From Nonomuraea sp. MG754425 (GTDB lineage: Bacteria > Actinomycetota > Actinomycetes > Streptosporangiales > Streptosporangiaceae): DNA of 64,000 nucleotides. This document shows, in pieces, positions 47,684 to 57,308 of the stretch. A program made the position numbers and the translations under genes. Within the stretch, counting starts at the first letter, position 1. Each line of letters starts with the position of its first letter. Where the stretch lies: NCBI RefSeq assembly GCF_021699195.1, contig NZ_SSXE01000003.1, forward strand, positions 52,263 through 116,262, given 5' to 3'. Under the pieces are notes generated by a model. That model saw only the letters and a list, made by a program, of their open reading frames with translations. It was not told where the DNA came from and did not search any database.

Positions 47684-48208
47684 ATGCGCACCGGTATCCG
47701 CCTCATTCTGGCCGCCCTGCCGCTGGGCGCCGTCGCGCTGCTGCCCTCCGCCGCCGACGCCCGTCCGATGGACTGGCCGTGGCCCCGGCACGACGCCGGC
47801 GACCCGTTCACGATGACCGTGGAGGACGTGGGGTGCCGCTCCGGCCGGGTGGCCGTCCGGCTGCACAACCAGACCCGGCAGCTCGCCCGCTTCGACCTGA
47901 AGTCCGACGGCGACAGCGTGGCGAGCGGCTCGATTCCGGCCCGCAAGACCATCGTCCGGCAGGTCGCGGTGGGCAAGGGCAGCCGGGCCGAGATCGAGGC
48001 GTACTCGGTCACGGACCGCGACCCGGAGACGCTGATCGACTCCAGTCATGTCAGGAACGACTGCCCCTGGGGGCACCACCGCGGCCACCTGCCCTTCACG
48101 GGCCCGCCCACCGACCTGATGGGCAAGCTGGCCACGGCGGGCGGGCTCGTGGTGATGGGCGGGATCCTGTGGTGGTACGGCTCGATCTGGCCGCGCTCAT
48201 CCATGTGA
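47684..48208 (+). CDS. small LPFTG cell-wall-anchored protein
   Basis: A 174-residue exported protein: signal peptide (RLILAALPLGAVALLPSAADA), a ~100-residue beta-rich outer domain with one cysteine at C51 and another at C127, then the sortase motif LPFTG (136-140), a hydrophobic segment (149-169) and a short Arg-containing tail. Sortase would link it to peptidoglycan. The tail has only one clear positive charge. GGGAG lies about five bases before the ATG. No sortase gene is in the window. The outer domain is unrecognised. Confidence 0.75.
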   Translation: MRTGIRLILAALPLGAVALLPSAADARPMDWPWPRHDAGDPFTMTVEDVGCRSGRVAVRLHNQTRQLARFDLKSDGDSVASGSIPARKTIVRQVAVGKGSRAEIEAYSVTDRDPETLIDSSHVRNDCPWGHHRGHLPFTGPPTDLMGKLATAGGLVVMGGILWWYGSIWPRSSM

Positions 48209-48253
48209 CCCCGGGCCACGCCCCGCCCGTCCACCTGGGCCCGACCCGCGCAC

Positions 48254-48327
48254 CGGCTCAGCCGCGCGACCCCGGCACCCGCAACACGCCGGCTCAGCCG
48301 CTCGACCACGGCACGTCGGCTCAGCCG
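48254..48327. repeat. three copies of CGGCTCAGCCG at the tetR 3' end
   Basis: The 11-base dyad CGGCT-c-AGCCG occurs at 48254, 48290 and 48317, each followed by a similar stretch with CGGCAC. The third copy contains the stop codon of the minus-strand TetR gene. The region looks like its last ~25 bases were duplicated twice; each dyad can fold as a small hairpin. Confidence 0.7.
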
Positions 48328-48947
48328 TGCGGCCCCGGCACCACGAACGCGCCGGCCCTTGCGGCGGCCAGGGTGCGGGCCACGGACCGTTCGGCGTCCA
48401 CCCGCGTCACCGGCTCCCTCGTGACCACCAGCCGGTAGTAGAGCGGCGCCGAGACCGCCCTGATCACCTCGCCGCCGTCGGTGCCCGCGGGCAGTTCGCC
48501 CCGCCGTACGGCCAGGTCCACGGCCTTGGCCCACTCCTCGATGCGCCGCGCGAAGAAGGAGCGCAGCGCCTCGGCCGCCTGGTCGTCGCAGGTGGCGGCG
48601 GCGATCACCGCCTGGAGCGTGGCCCCCAGTCGTCCGTCCGCGAGCGCGTCGAGCACGGACAGCGCGTTGGCGAGCAGGTCACTTTCGACGCTCCCCGTGT
48701 CGGCGTGGTCGGAGGACTGGTTGGCCAGCTCGTTCATGAGGTCGGCCACCAGGCCGGGGGTGCTCCCCCAGCGCCGGTAGACGGTGGTCTTGCCGACGCC
48801 CGCCCTGGCCGCGACCTGGTCCATGGTCAGGCCGTGGAAGCCGCGCTCGACCAGTTCGTCCTGGGCGGCCTCCAGGACGGCCGCGCGCACCCGCGCTGTG
48901 CGACCGCCGGGTCGCACGGTTCCCGCCGAGCGGGAAGGTTGGTCCAT
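48321..48947 (-). CDS. TetR-family transcriptional regulator
   Basis: A 208-residue regulator with N-terminal helix-turn-helix (ARVRAAVLEAAQDELVERGF, then MDQVAARAGVGKTTVYRRW) and a C-terminal TetR_C-type domain. AAGGAG lies five bases before the ATG. No obvious target is adjacent: upstream is the divergent IclR gene, downstream the wall protein. The C-terminal codons and stop are repeated downstream (48254-48327). Confidence 0.9.
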   Translation of the reverse strand: MDQPSRSAGTVRPGGRTARVRAAVLEAAQDELVERGFHGLTMDQVAARAGVGKTTVYRRWGSTPGLVADLMNELANQSSDHADTGSVESDLLANALSVLDALADGRLGATLQAVIAAATCDDQAAEALRSFFARRIEEWAKAVDLAVRRGELPAGTDGGEVIRAVSAPLYYRLVVTREPVTRVDAERSVARTLAAARAGAFVVPGPHG

Positions 48948-49013
48948 CGAGGCTCCTTCTCGTCAAAGACCGCGCACCCATTCTATCGAAACGCTTTTCC
49001 CGTTTAGGGCAGT

Positions 49014-49030
49014 GTTCGGCATTGCCGAAC
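49014..49030. promoter_or_regulatory. GylR-type operator 1 (17-bp palindrome)
   Basis: GTTCGGCATTGCCGAAC is a perfect 17-bp palindrome ending five bases before the TAGGGT -10 box of the IclR gene. A near-identical copy precedes glpK. The position between -35 and -10 suggests autorepression. Confidence 0.8.
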
Positions 49031-49048
49031 TGCGCTAGGGTTCCCGTT

Positions 49049-49795
49049 GTGGGAGAGACGATTCAATCGGTGGAACGCGCCGCCGCGATCCTACGGCTGC
49101 TCGCCTCCGGCCCCCGCCAGCTCGGAGTGGCCGAACTGGCCAGGGCGATGGGCCTGCCGAAGGGCACGCTGCACGGCATCCTGCGCACCCTGGTGCACGT
49201 GGGCTTCGTCGAGCAGGACGCCGCCACCGGCAAGTACCGCCTCGGCGCCACGCTGCTCCATCTGGGCAGCAGCTACCTCGACGTCAACGAGTTGCGCACC
49301 CGCTCCATCAACTGGGCGGACGCACTGGCCGGCCGCAGCAGGGAGAGCGCCTGGATCGGCACCCTGCACGAGGGGCACGTCCTGGTGATCCACCACGTGT
49401 TCCGGCCCGACGACAGCATGCAGACGCTGCAGGTGGGCACGTACCTGCCGACGCACGCCAGCGCGCTGGGCAAGGTGCTGCTGGCGCACGACCCGTACGG
49501 TGAGGGCGCCGGGCCGCTGGAGCCCCTCACCAAGCGCACGATCACCGACCCGGCGGCGCTGGAGAGAGAGCTCGACCAGGTCAGCGCACGCGGCTGGGCG
49601 GCCGAGATGGAGGAGCTGACCGAGGGCGAGGTGGCCATCGCGGCCCCCATCAAGGATTCGCGTGGCCTCGCGGTGGGCGCCATCGGCATCCGGGGCGCCG
49701 TCGAGCGGCTCGCGCCCGAGGGAAACCTGAACATGGAGTTCGTCTCCTACGTACGCGACGCCGCCCGCGCCATCACCCGTGACCTCGCCAGATGA
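49049..49795 (+). CDS. gylR: IclR-family regulator of glycerol genes (GylR-like)
   Basis: A 248-residue IclR regulator: winged helix (SVERAAAILRLLASGPRQLG, then AMGLPKGTLHGILRTLV) and an effector domain with the THASALGKVLLA motif. TAGGGT ends seven bases before the GTG start with no Shine-Dalgarno, so it is probably leaderless. It precedes glpK-glpD on the same strand, as gylR precedes the gyl operon in Streptomyces. Matching palindromes before both transcription units indicate autoregulation and control of glycerol catabolism, with glycerol-3-phosphate the likely inducer by analogy. Confidence 0.9.
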   Translation: MGETIQSVERAAAILRLLASGPRQLGVAELARAMGLPKGTLHGILRTLVHVGFVEQDAATGKYRLGATLLHLGSSYLDVNELRTRSINWADALAGRSRESAWIGTLHEGHVLVIHHVFRPDDSMQTLQVGTYLPTHASALGKVLLAHDPYGEGAGPLEPLTKRTITDPAALERELDQVSARGWAAEMEELTEGEVAIAAPIKDSRGLAVGAIGIRGAVERLAPEGNLNMEFVSYVRDAARAITRDLAR

Positions 49796-49829
49796 CACTT
49801 GAACAGCCTCCACCGACCACATACGATTC

Positions 49830-49846
49830 GTTCGGCATTGTCGAAC
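49830..49846. promoter_or_regulatory. GylR-type operator 2 upstream of glpK
   Basis: GTTCGGCATTGTCGAAC differs from operator 1 by one base and lies 24 bases before the glpK start. It supports direct control of glpK-glpD by the IclR protein. Confidence 0.78.
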
Positions 49847-49869
49847 TATGAGCCTTGCGAGGAACCCCA

Positions 49870-51348
<1,479 letters not shown>

Positions 51349-51353
51349 CGGCG

Positions 51354-52910
51354 ATGACGACCGCTACCGGCACCGACCGGGCCCAGGCCCGGCAGGATCT
51401 GTCCACCACCACCTACGACCTGCTCGTGATCGGCGGCGGCATCCTCGGCACGTCGGTGACCTGGATGGCCGCGCAGGCGGGTCTGCGGGTGGCGATGGTC
51501 GACGCCGGCGACTTCGCCGGGGCCACCTCCAGCGCCTCCTCCAAGCTCGTCCACGGCGGCCTGCGCTACCTGCAGACCGGCAACGTCAAGCTGGTGGCCG
51601 AGAACCACCGCGAGCGCCGCGCCCTGGCCGCCGACATCGCGCCGCACCTGGTCAAGCCGCTGACGTTCCTGGTGCCGATCTACAAGGGCGGGCCGCACGG
51701 GGCCGCCAAGCTGGGCGCGGGCGTCTTCCTGTACTCCGCGCTGTCGGTGTTCGGCGACGGCATGGGCAAGGTGATCACGCCGCACCAGGCGCTGGCCAAG
51801 GTGCCCGCGCTGCGTACCGAGGGCCTGCGGGCCGCGGCCGTCTACGGCGACCACCAGATGAACGACAGCCGCGTCGCGGTCATGACCGTACGGGCTGCCG
51901 TGGACGCGGGCGCGACCGTGCTCAACCACGCCGAGGTGATCGGGCTGCGCCGGACGTCCGGCACCGTCACCGGCGCCGAGTTGCGCGACCGTCTCGACGG
52001 CACGGAGTTCGGCGTGAACGCCCGTCTCGTGCTGAACGCCACCGGCCCGTGGGTGGACCACCTGCGGCGCATGGAGGACCCCGAGGCCGCCCCCAGCATC
52101 CGGCTGTCCAAGGGCGCCCACCTGGTGCTGCGCCGGCACGAGCCGTGGAAGGCCGCGCTGACCACGCCCATCGACAAGTACCGGGTGTCGTTCGCCATCC
52201 CGTGGGAGGACCACCTGCTGCTGGGCACCACGGACGAGGCGTACGAGGGCGATCCCGGCGCGGTGCGCCCCACCGAGGCCGACATCGCGCAGATCCTCGA
52301 CGAGGCCGGGCACTCCGTGCGCGACGGCCAGCTCAGGCGCGAGGACATCACCTACGCCTTCGCCGGCCTGCGCGTGCTGCCCGGCGGCCCCGGCCAGGTG
52401 ACGGCGGCCAAGCGGGAGACGGTGCTGACCAGGGGCACCGGCGGCATGTTGTCGGTGGCCGGCGGCAAGTGGACGACCTACCGGCACATCGGCAAGTACG
52501 TGCTCGACATCCTGGCCCACCTGCCGGGGCGGCCCCTGGGCGACGACCTGGCCGACATCCTGCCCGCCGTGCCGCTGCCCGGCCTGGCCAGCCCCGACGC
52601 CGTGGCCCTGCGGCTGTGGACCGACCGCGACCCGGGCACCCGCATGGACCCGCTGGTGGCCCGCCACCTGGCCACGCACTACGGGTCGATCGCGTTCGAG
52701 CTGGCCCGGCTCATCAGGGATGATCCCGCGCTCGGCGAGCGCATCCACCCGGGCGGGCCGGACATCTGGGCCCAGGCCGTCTACGCCCGCGACCACGAGT
52801 GGGCGGCCACGGTGGACGACGTCGTACGCCGCCGCACCACGCTCACCGTACGCGGCCTCGACACCGAGGAGATCCGCACCAGGATCGCGACGCTGCTCGG
52901 TACCGCCTGA
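51354..52910 (+). CDS. glpD: aerobic glycerol-3-phosphate dehydrogenase
   Basis: A 518-residue FAD enzyme that oxidises glycerol-3-phosphate to dihydroxyacetone phosphate and feeds electrons to quinone at the membrane. The FAD dinucleotide motif is LLVIGGGILGTSVTW; SSKLVHGGLRYL and GGKWTTYR are diagnostic. The ATG at 51354 is preferred because AGGAGGG (51338-51344) is nine bases upstream; an ATG at 51345 overlapping the glpK stop is too close to it. Coupled with glpK. Confidence 0.95.
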   Translation: MTTATGTDRAQARQDLSTTTYDLLVIGGGILGTSVTWMAAQAGLRVAMVDAGDFAGATSSASSKLVHGGLRYLQTGNVKLVAENHRERRALAADIAPHLVKPLTFLVPIYKGGPHGAAKLGAGVFLYSALSVFGDGMGKVITPHQALAKVPALRTEGLRAAAVYGDHQMNDSRVAVMTVRAAVDAGATVLNHAEVIGLRRTSGTVTGAELRDRLDGTEFGVNARLVLNATGPWVDHLRRMEDPEAAPSIRLSKGAHLVLRRHEPWKAALTTPIDKYRVSFAIPWEDHLLLGTTDEAYEGDPGAVRPTEADIAQILDEAGHSVRDGQLRREDITYAFAGLRVLPGGPGQVTAAKRETVLTRGTGGMLSVAGGKWTTYRHIGKYVLDILAHLPGRPLGDDLADILPAVPLPGLASPDAVALRLWTDRDPGTRMDPLVARHLATHYGSIAFELARLIRDDPALGERIHPGGPDIWAQAVYARDHEWAATVDDVVRRRTTLTVRGLDTEEIRTRIATLLGTA

Positions 52911-52959
52911 GTTTGCCCCCGGGAGGTGGCCCGGCCCCCGATGTGGGCAGGGGGTGGGC

Positions 52960-53463
52960 ATGCCTACTCCCATGAACGAAGCCCTGCTCAGGCACTTCAA
53001 GGACCTGCGCGACGGCGGCCACGGCCACGCCGTCGCGCGGGAGGACAAAGAACGGGTGTTCGCCAGGGCCGTCGAACTGCTCGACCCCGTGGCGCGCCAA
53101 GCCCTCGAGGAGGCCAACGCCGACCTGCTGCTCGGCACCGGCGAGGTGGTGGCCAGCGGGGTCACCCGCTCGCGCGAGGGCGGGCTGAACGCGATGTGGT
53201 CGCTGACCTGGCAGGAGCAGCGCGACTGCGGGGAGCAGCCGATCGCGGTGGTCGCCCACTTCGGCTGCGACTTCCACCATCCGCACCTGCGCGGCAACAC
53301 GGTCGGCGACTGGCCGCTGAACGTCTTCGACGAGGCGGACGCCGCCGGACAGCTCGACACGCTCCGCGTGATCGCGGCCGGCGACGCGCACAACCTGGTC
53401 TTCCAGGAGAGCTACCACCTGATGCCCGCGATCACCCGGACGGCGCACGAGACGACGTGGTGA
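52960..53463 (+). CDS. conserved hypothetical protein
   Basis: A 167-residue soluble protein with charged helical N-terminal half (LLRHFKDLRDGGHGHAVARE) and a C-terminal half rich in His, Asp and Trp (HFGCDFHHPHLRGNTVGDWP). The His cluster hints at metal binding, but no family is recognised. An ATG at 52972 is an alternative start. It is 49 bases after glpD and could be the end of that operon, though it does not resemble GylX as far as I can tell. Confidence 0.6.
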   Translation: MPTPMNEALLRHFKDLRDGGHGHAVAREDKERVFARAVELLDPVARQALEEANADLLLGTGEVVASGVTRSREGGLNAMWSLTWQEQRDCGEQPIAVVAHFGCDFHHPHLRGNTVGDWPLNVFDEADAAGQLDTLRVIAAGDAHNLVFQESYHLMPAITRTAHETTW

Positions 53464-53472
53464 CCGGCCCGC

Positions 53473-54882
53473 TCAGGCCTCGGTGAAGCCCCTGGCGCGC
53501 CCGCCCGCGGAGTCGCGGACCGCCGCGGCGACCGCCCCGGCCACGTCGGGGTGGAAGACGCTCGGGACGATGTAGTTGGGGCCCAGCTCCTCCGGCGTGA
53601 CGACGGCGGCCAGCGCGCCCGCGGCGGCCAGCAGCATCTCCTGCGTCACCCCGTTGGCCTGCGCGTCCAGCAGCCCCCTGAAGACGCCGGGGAAGGCCAG
53701 CACGTTGTTGATCTGGTTGGGGTAGTCGGAGCGCCCGGTCGCCACCACGGCCGCGTGCTCGCGGGCGTCGTCGGGCGAGACCTCGGGCTCCGGGTTGGCC
53801 AGTGCGAACACCACCGCGTCCTTGGCCATCGTGGCGATGTCGTCGCCGGTCAGGATGCCCGGCGCGGACACCCCCACGAAGACGTCGGCGTCCTTGACGG
53901 CCCCGCGCAGGTCGCCGGAGTAGCCCTCGGCGTTGGTGTGGTCGGCGATCCAGCGCAGCGACTCGTCGAGGTCGTCGCGGCCCTTGTGCACGGCGCCGAG
54001 GTAGTCGCAGACGACGACGTTGCGCGCGCCGGCCGCCAGCAGCAGCCGCAGCACGGCGTTGCCCGCCGCCCCCGCGCCGGCCATGGTGATCTTGACGGAC
54101 TCGATGTTCTTGTCGACGACCCGCAGCGCGTTGGTGAGCGCGGCCAGCACGCAGATCGCGGTGCCGTGCTGGTCGTCGTGGAAGACCGGGATGTCGAGCA
54201 GCTCGCGCAGCCGGCGCTCCACCTCGAAGCAGCGCGGCGCGCCGATGTCCTCCAGGTTGATCCCGCCGAACCCGGGCGCGATCACCTGCACGGTGCGGAC
54301 GATCTCGTCGACGTCCTGGGTGTCGAGGCAGATCGGCCAGGCGTCGATGCCCGCGAAGCGCTTGAACAGCGCCGCCTTGCCCTCCATGACCGGCAGCGCC
54401 GCCTCGGGACCGATGTTGCCCAGCCCCAGCACGGCCGAGCCGTCGGTGACCACGGCCACGGTGTTGCGCTTGATGGTCAGGCGCCGCGCGTCCTCCTTGT
54501 TGCGGGCGATCGCCATCGACACGCGCGCCACGCCCGGCGTGTACGCCATGGACAGCTCGTCGCGGTTGCGCAGCGGCACCTTGGACTTCATCTCGATCTT
54601 GCCGCCGAGATGCATGAGGAACGTGCGGTCGGACACCTTGTGGATGACGACGCCCTCGACGGCCTCGAGCTGGTCGACGATGGCCTGGGCGTGGTCGGTG
54701 TCCCTGGCGGCGCAGGTGACGTCGATGCGGAGCTTCTCGTGCCCCGCGTTGGTGACGTCGAGGGCGGTCACGACGCCCCCGGCCGACTCTACGGCGTGGG
54801 TGAGCTGGCTGACGGCCTTGCCGCCGGCGGGCACCTCGAGCCGCACGGTGATGGAGTACGACACACTCGGGACGGTCGCCAC
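53473..54882 (-). CDS. NAD-dependent malic enzyme with N-terminal ACT domain
   Basis: A 469-residue oxidative decarboxylase of malate to pyruvate. Residues ~5-80 form an ACT regulatory domain (VSYSITVRLEVPAGGKAVS). The catalytic part follows: MAYTPGVARVSMAI (catalytic Tyr), TDGSAVLGLGNIG, VFHDDQHGTA (metal) and a Rossmann segment KITMAGAGAAGNAV. The GTG at 54882 has AAGGAG eight bases upstream. The ACT domain suggests allosteric control by an amino acid. It ends nine bases from the convergent hypothetical gene. Confidence 0.93.
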   Translation of the reverse strand: MATVPSVSYSITVRLEVPAGGKAVSQLTHAVESAGGVVTALDVTNAGHEKLRIDVTCAARDTDHAQAIVDQLEAVEGVVIHKVSDRTFLMHLGGKIEMKSKVPLRNRDELSMAYTPGVARVSMAIARNKEDARRLTIKRNTVAVVTDGSAVLGLGNIGPEAALPVMEGKAALFKRFAGIDAWPICLDTQDVDEIVRTVQVIAPGFGGINLEDIGAPRCFEVERRLRELLDIPVFHDDQHGTAICVLAALTNALRVVDKNIESVKITMAGAGAAGNAVLRLLLAAGARNVVVCDYLGAVHKGRDDLDESLRWIADHTNAEGYSGDLRGAVKDADVFVGVSAPGILTGDDIATMAKDAVVFALANPEPEVSPDDAREHAAVVATGRSDYPNQINNVLAFPGVFRGLLDAQANGVTQEMLLAAAGALAAVVTPEELGPNYIVPSVFHPDVAGAVAAAVRDSAGGRARGFTEA

Positions 54883-54959
54883 GTCAATCGCTCCTTTGGG
54901 ACTGACCAAGAATGCATCCATGTTAGGGGCAGTTGACTGTGGGCTGACTCGACGGCGGG

Positions 54960-55589
54960 TCAATACAGCGCCTCGGCGGCCATGACGATCAGCTCCGCGC
55001 ACGTCGCCACCGGGATTCTGGTGCTGTCGAGGACCAGTTGGTAGAGCCGCGGATCGGCCGGATCGACCCGGTAGAAATGGCGCACGTAGGCGCTTCTGGC
55101 GCGGTCGTTCTCGTCGATGATCCGGGCCGCCTCACGCTCGCTGACCTGGTTGAACGCGGCCGCCTGGCGGATCCGGCGCTGGATCGGGGCGTCGAGCCGG
55201 ACGTGCAGCGCGCCGGGGTGCTCGGCCAGCACCACCGCCCCGGCCCGGCCCAGGAACACGCCCCCCTGGTTCGTGGCCATTTGTTGGAGCGTGCGCTCTG
55301 TGCGGCGGACGAACTCCTCGGGCGCGAGCGGCATCGCGCCCGGCACGTACATGTCCACCCCGCCGAAGGTGACCGTCGGCAGCCGCACGGCCCCGGCGAA
55401 CAACCGGCCCAGGCCGTGCTCGGCGCGGTCGTCGTGGGCCAGCGCCTCCTCCAGCGAGCAGCCCAGTTCCTCGGCCACGGCGCTGGGAATGGCCCGATCG
55501 ACGAAGGGCACGCCGAGCCGCTCGGCCACGGCCGGACCGATCCGGTTGCCGGCCGTGCCGTATGTCGCCGATATCGTGACGACCCGCAT
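54960..55589 (-). CDS. cytidylate kinase-like family protein
   Basis: A 209-residue P-loop-like protein of the Cytidylate_kin2 group. The N terminus VVTISATYGTAGNRIGPAVAERL takes the place of a P-loop but lacks the canonical GKS/T, so nucleotide kinase activity is doubtful. Conserved later segments are GGVFLGRAGAVVLAEHP and VRLDAPIQRRIRQA. TAACCT ends six bases before the ATG at 55589 with no Shine-Dalgarno (probably leaderless). Role unknown. Confidence 0.82.
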   Translation of the reverse strand: MRVVTISATYGTAGNRIGPAVAERLGVPFVDRAIPSAVAEELGCSLEEALAHDDRAEHGLGRLFAGAVRLPTVTFGGVDMYVPGAMPLAPEEFVRRTERTLQQMATNQGGVFLGRAGAVVLAEHPGALHVRLDAPIQRRIRQAAAFNQVSEREAARIIDENDRARSAYVRHFYRVDPADPRLYQLVLDSTRIPVATCAELIVMAAEALY

Positions 55590-55598
55590 ATTTCCAGG

Positions 55599-56543
55599 TT
55601 AGAACAGTGCGCTGGCCAACGCCCTACGCGCTTTCGCCAAAGATGGGTCTTCGGCGGGCAACGCCTCGAACAGGCCGAGCAGGTGCCGCCTGGCCTTGTC
55701 GCGGTCGTCGCCCGAGGTGCGCTTGATCACGGCGATGACCCGCGCGAACGCCTCGTCGACCGAGCCGTTCAGCATCTCCAGGTCGGCGGCGAGGAGCTGC
55801 GCGTCGATGTCGGCCGGGTCCTGGGCGCGGCGCTGCACGTCGGCGGGGTCGACCTCGGAGGTGCGCTTGAGCAGGTTGACGCCCGCGAGCGCCATCTTGG
55901 CGTCCTCGTCGCCCGGCACGCGGGCCAGCAACCGCTGGTAGGACTCGATCGCCGCGTCGAAGTCACCCCGGTCGATGGCCTGCTCGGCGGCCACCATGTC
56001 GGGGTCGGCCGGCGGCCCCACGGGCTCCTCCTGCGGCTCGCCGCCTTCCTGATCCGGCGGCCGGGCCGCGGGGTTGGCCTGGTAGAACTGCTCGACCGCG
56101 GCCATCAGCTCGTCGAGCCAGCGGCGCACCTCCTGCTCGGGCAGCACCTGCTGGAAGCCGGTGACGGCCTGCCCCTGGAAGATCGCCAGCACGGTCGGGA
56201 CGGCCTGCACGCGCAGCGCCTGGGCGATCTGCGGGCTGGCATCGACGTTGACCTTCGCCAGCACGGCCTTGCCGCCGAGGTCGCCGACCACCTTCTCCAG
56301 CACCGGACTGAGCTGGGAGCTGCCCGGCGCCCTGGGTGACCAGAGGTCGAGAACCACGGGCACGGTCATGGACCGGTCGATGACATCGGTCGTGAACGTC
56401 TCTTCGGTCACATCGACGATCGAGGCGGACGAGGCCGCCTGGGGACCTGCCGCCTCCCGCCGGGCCTGCGACTCCAGAGCCTGCTTGCGCGCGCCCAGAT
56501 CGACCGCTCCGTAGAGGGACCCGGGCCTAGAGAAGTCCGCCAT
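55599..56543 (-). CDS. thioredoxin-fold/TPR protein lacking cysteines (CnoX-like)
   Basis: A 314-residue protein: a thioredoxin fold (residues ~40-150) followed by a TPR-like helical domain (EQAIDRGDFDAAIESYQRLL). The position of the CxxC site reads WSPRAPGSS, and the whole protein has no cysteine, so it cannot be a disulfide oxidoreductase; a chaperone or holdase role like CnoX/YbbN is inferred. The ATG at 56543 is used; ATG 56552 is possible. The preceding MarR gene overlaps its start by 17 bases. Confidence 0.85.
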   Translation of the reverse strand: MADFSRPGSLYGAVDLGARKQALESQARREAAGPQAASSASIVDVTEETFTTDVIDRSMTVPVVLDLWSPRAPGSSQLSPVLEKVVGDLGGKAVLAKVNVDASPQIAQALRVQAVPTVLAIFQGQAVTGFQQVLPEQEVRRWLDELMAAVEQFYQANPAARPPDQEGGEPQEEPVGPPADPDMVAAEQAIDRGDFDAAIESYQRLLARVPGDEDAKMALAGVNLLKRTSEVDPADVQRRAQDPADIDAQLLAADLEMLNGSVDEAFARVIAVIKRTSGDDRDKARRHLLGLFEALPAEDPSLAKARRALASALF

Positions 56544-57078
56544 GCCCTTCATCTTGCCGTATCGCGGAGACCGGGAAGTCACCCGCGGCCACCCTGAGCG
56601 TGCGCAACTGGCCGAACATGCGGTGGAGTTCGTCCTCGGCGTACATCGTCAGGCCGAACTCGGCCTCCATCAGATCGGCGGTGGCCCGCCGGACGACGTC
56701 GCGGCCCGCGTCGGTGATCTCGGCCAGCACGCCGCGGCCGTCGCGCGGGTTGGGCCGGCGGCGGACGAACCCGGACTTCTCCAGCCTGTCCACCGTGTTC
56801 GTGACGCTCGTGGGGTGAACCATGAGGCGCTCCCCGATCCTGGACAGCGGCAGCGCCCCGGTCTTGCTGAAGGTCAACAGGACGAGTCCTTCGTACCTCG
56901 CGAAGGTCAAGTCGTATGGCTTCAGGAGCGAGTCAAGTTGCGACAGCAGGATCTGATGGGCTCTCATGATCGAGGTAACGGCCGCCATGGCGGCGGAGGG
57001 CCCGAAATGCGCGCGCCAGCTCTCCGCGGCGCGGTCGATCGGGTCGAACGGCAGGTTGAGCGGCTTCGGGTGCGACAC
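56527..57078 (-). CDS. MarR-family transcriptional regulator
   Basis: A 183-residue winged-helix regulator. The recognition region is LPLSRIGERLMVHPTSVTNT and the wing carries RRPNPRDGRGVLAEIT. TACCGT ends six bases before the GTG start at 57078 and no Shine-Dalgarno is seen, so it is probably leaderless. It overlaps the thioredoxin-like gene and is divergent from a streptophobe-like membrane gene across 230 bases. That gap contains a possible -35 TTGACC (57144-57149) and a CTTG-ac-CAAG dyad, but nothing decisive. Confidence 0.9.
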   Translation of the reverse strand: MSHPKPLNLPFDPIDRAAESWRAHFGPSAAMAAVTSIMRAHQILLSQLDSLLKPYDLTFARYEGLVLLTFSKTGALPLSRIGERLMVHPTSVTNTVDRLEKSGFVRRRPNPRDGRGVLAEITDAGRDVVRRATADLMEAEFGLTMYAEDELHRMFGQLRTLRVAAGDFPVSAIRQDEGHGGLL

Positions 57079-57308
57079 AGCGATACGGTAGCGCGCCGCT
57101 CGTCCACATTCGTCTGGGTGCTCCGTACGACAGGCTTCTTCGCTTGACCAAGAATCCGGACATCAATCATCACGCTCAGTTATGGTTCTCCTACACATGG
57201 TGACGCGGAGGCCAAGTCACAACGGCCGTGGGGACGGCCGGGACAGGGCGCGATTCCGCCTCGCCAAGGGGCACGGGGGGTGCTTGATGAATTTCAACGG
57301 GGAAAAGG

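Noticed and set aside
54902..57155. TGACCAAGAAT shared upstream of malic enzyme and the membrane protein gene as a common operator
   Set aside because: It is an 11-base match without dyad symmetry and at different distances from the starts; it could be chance.
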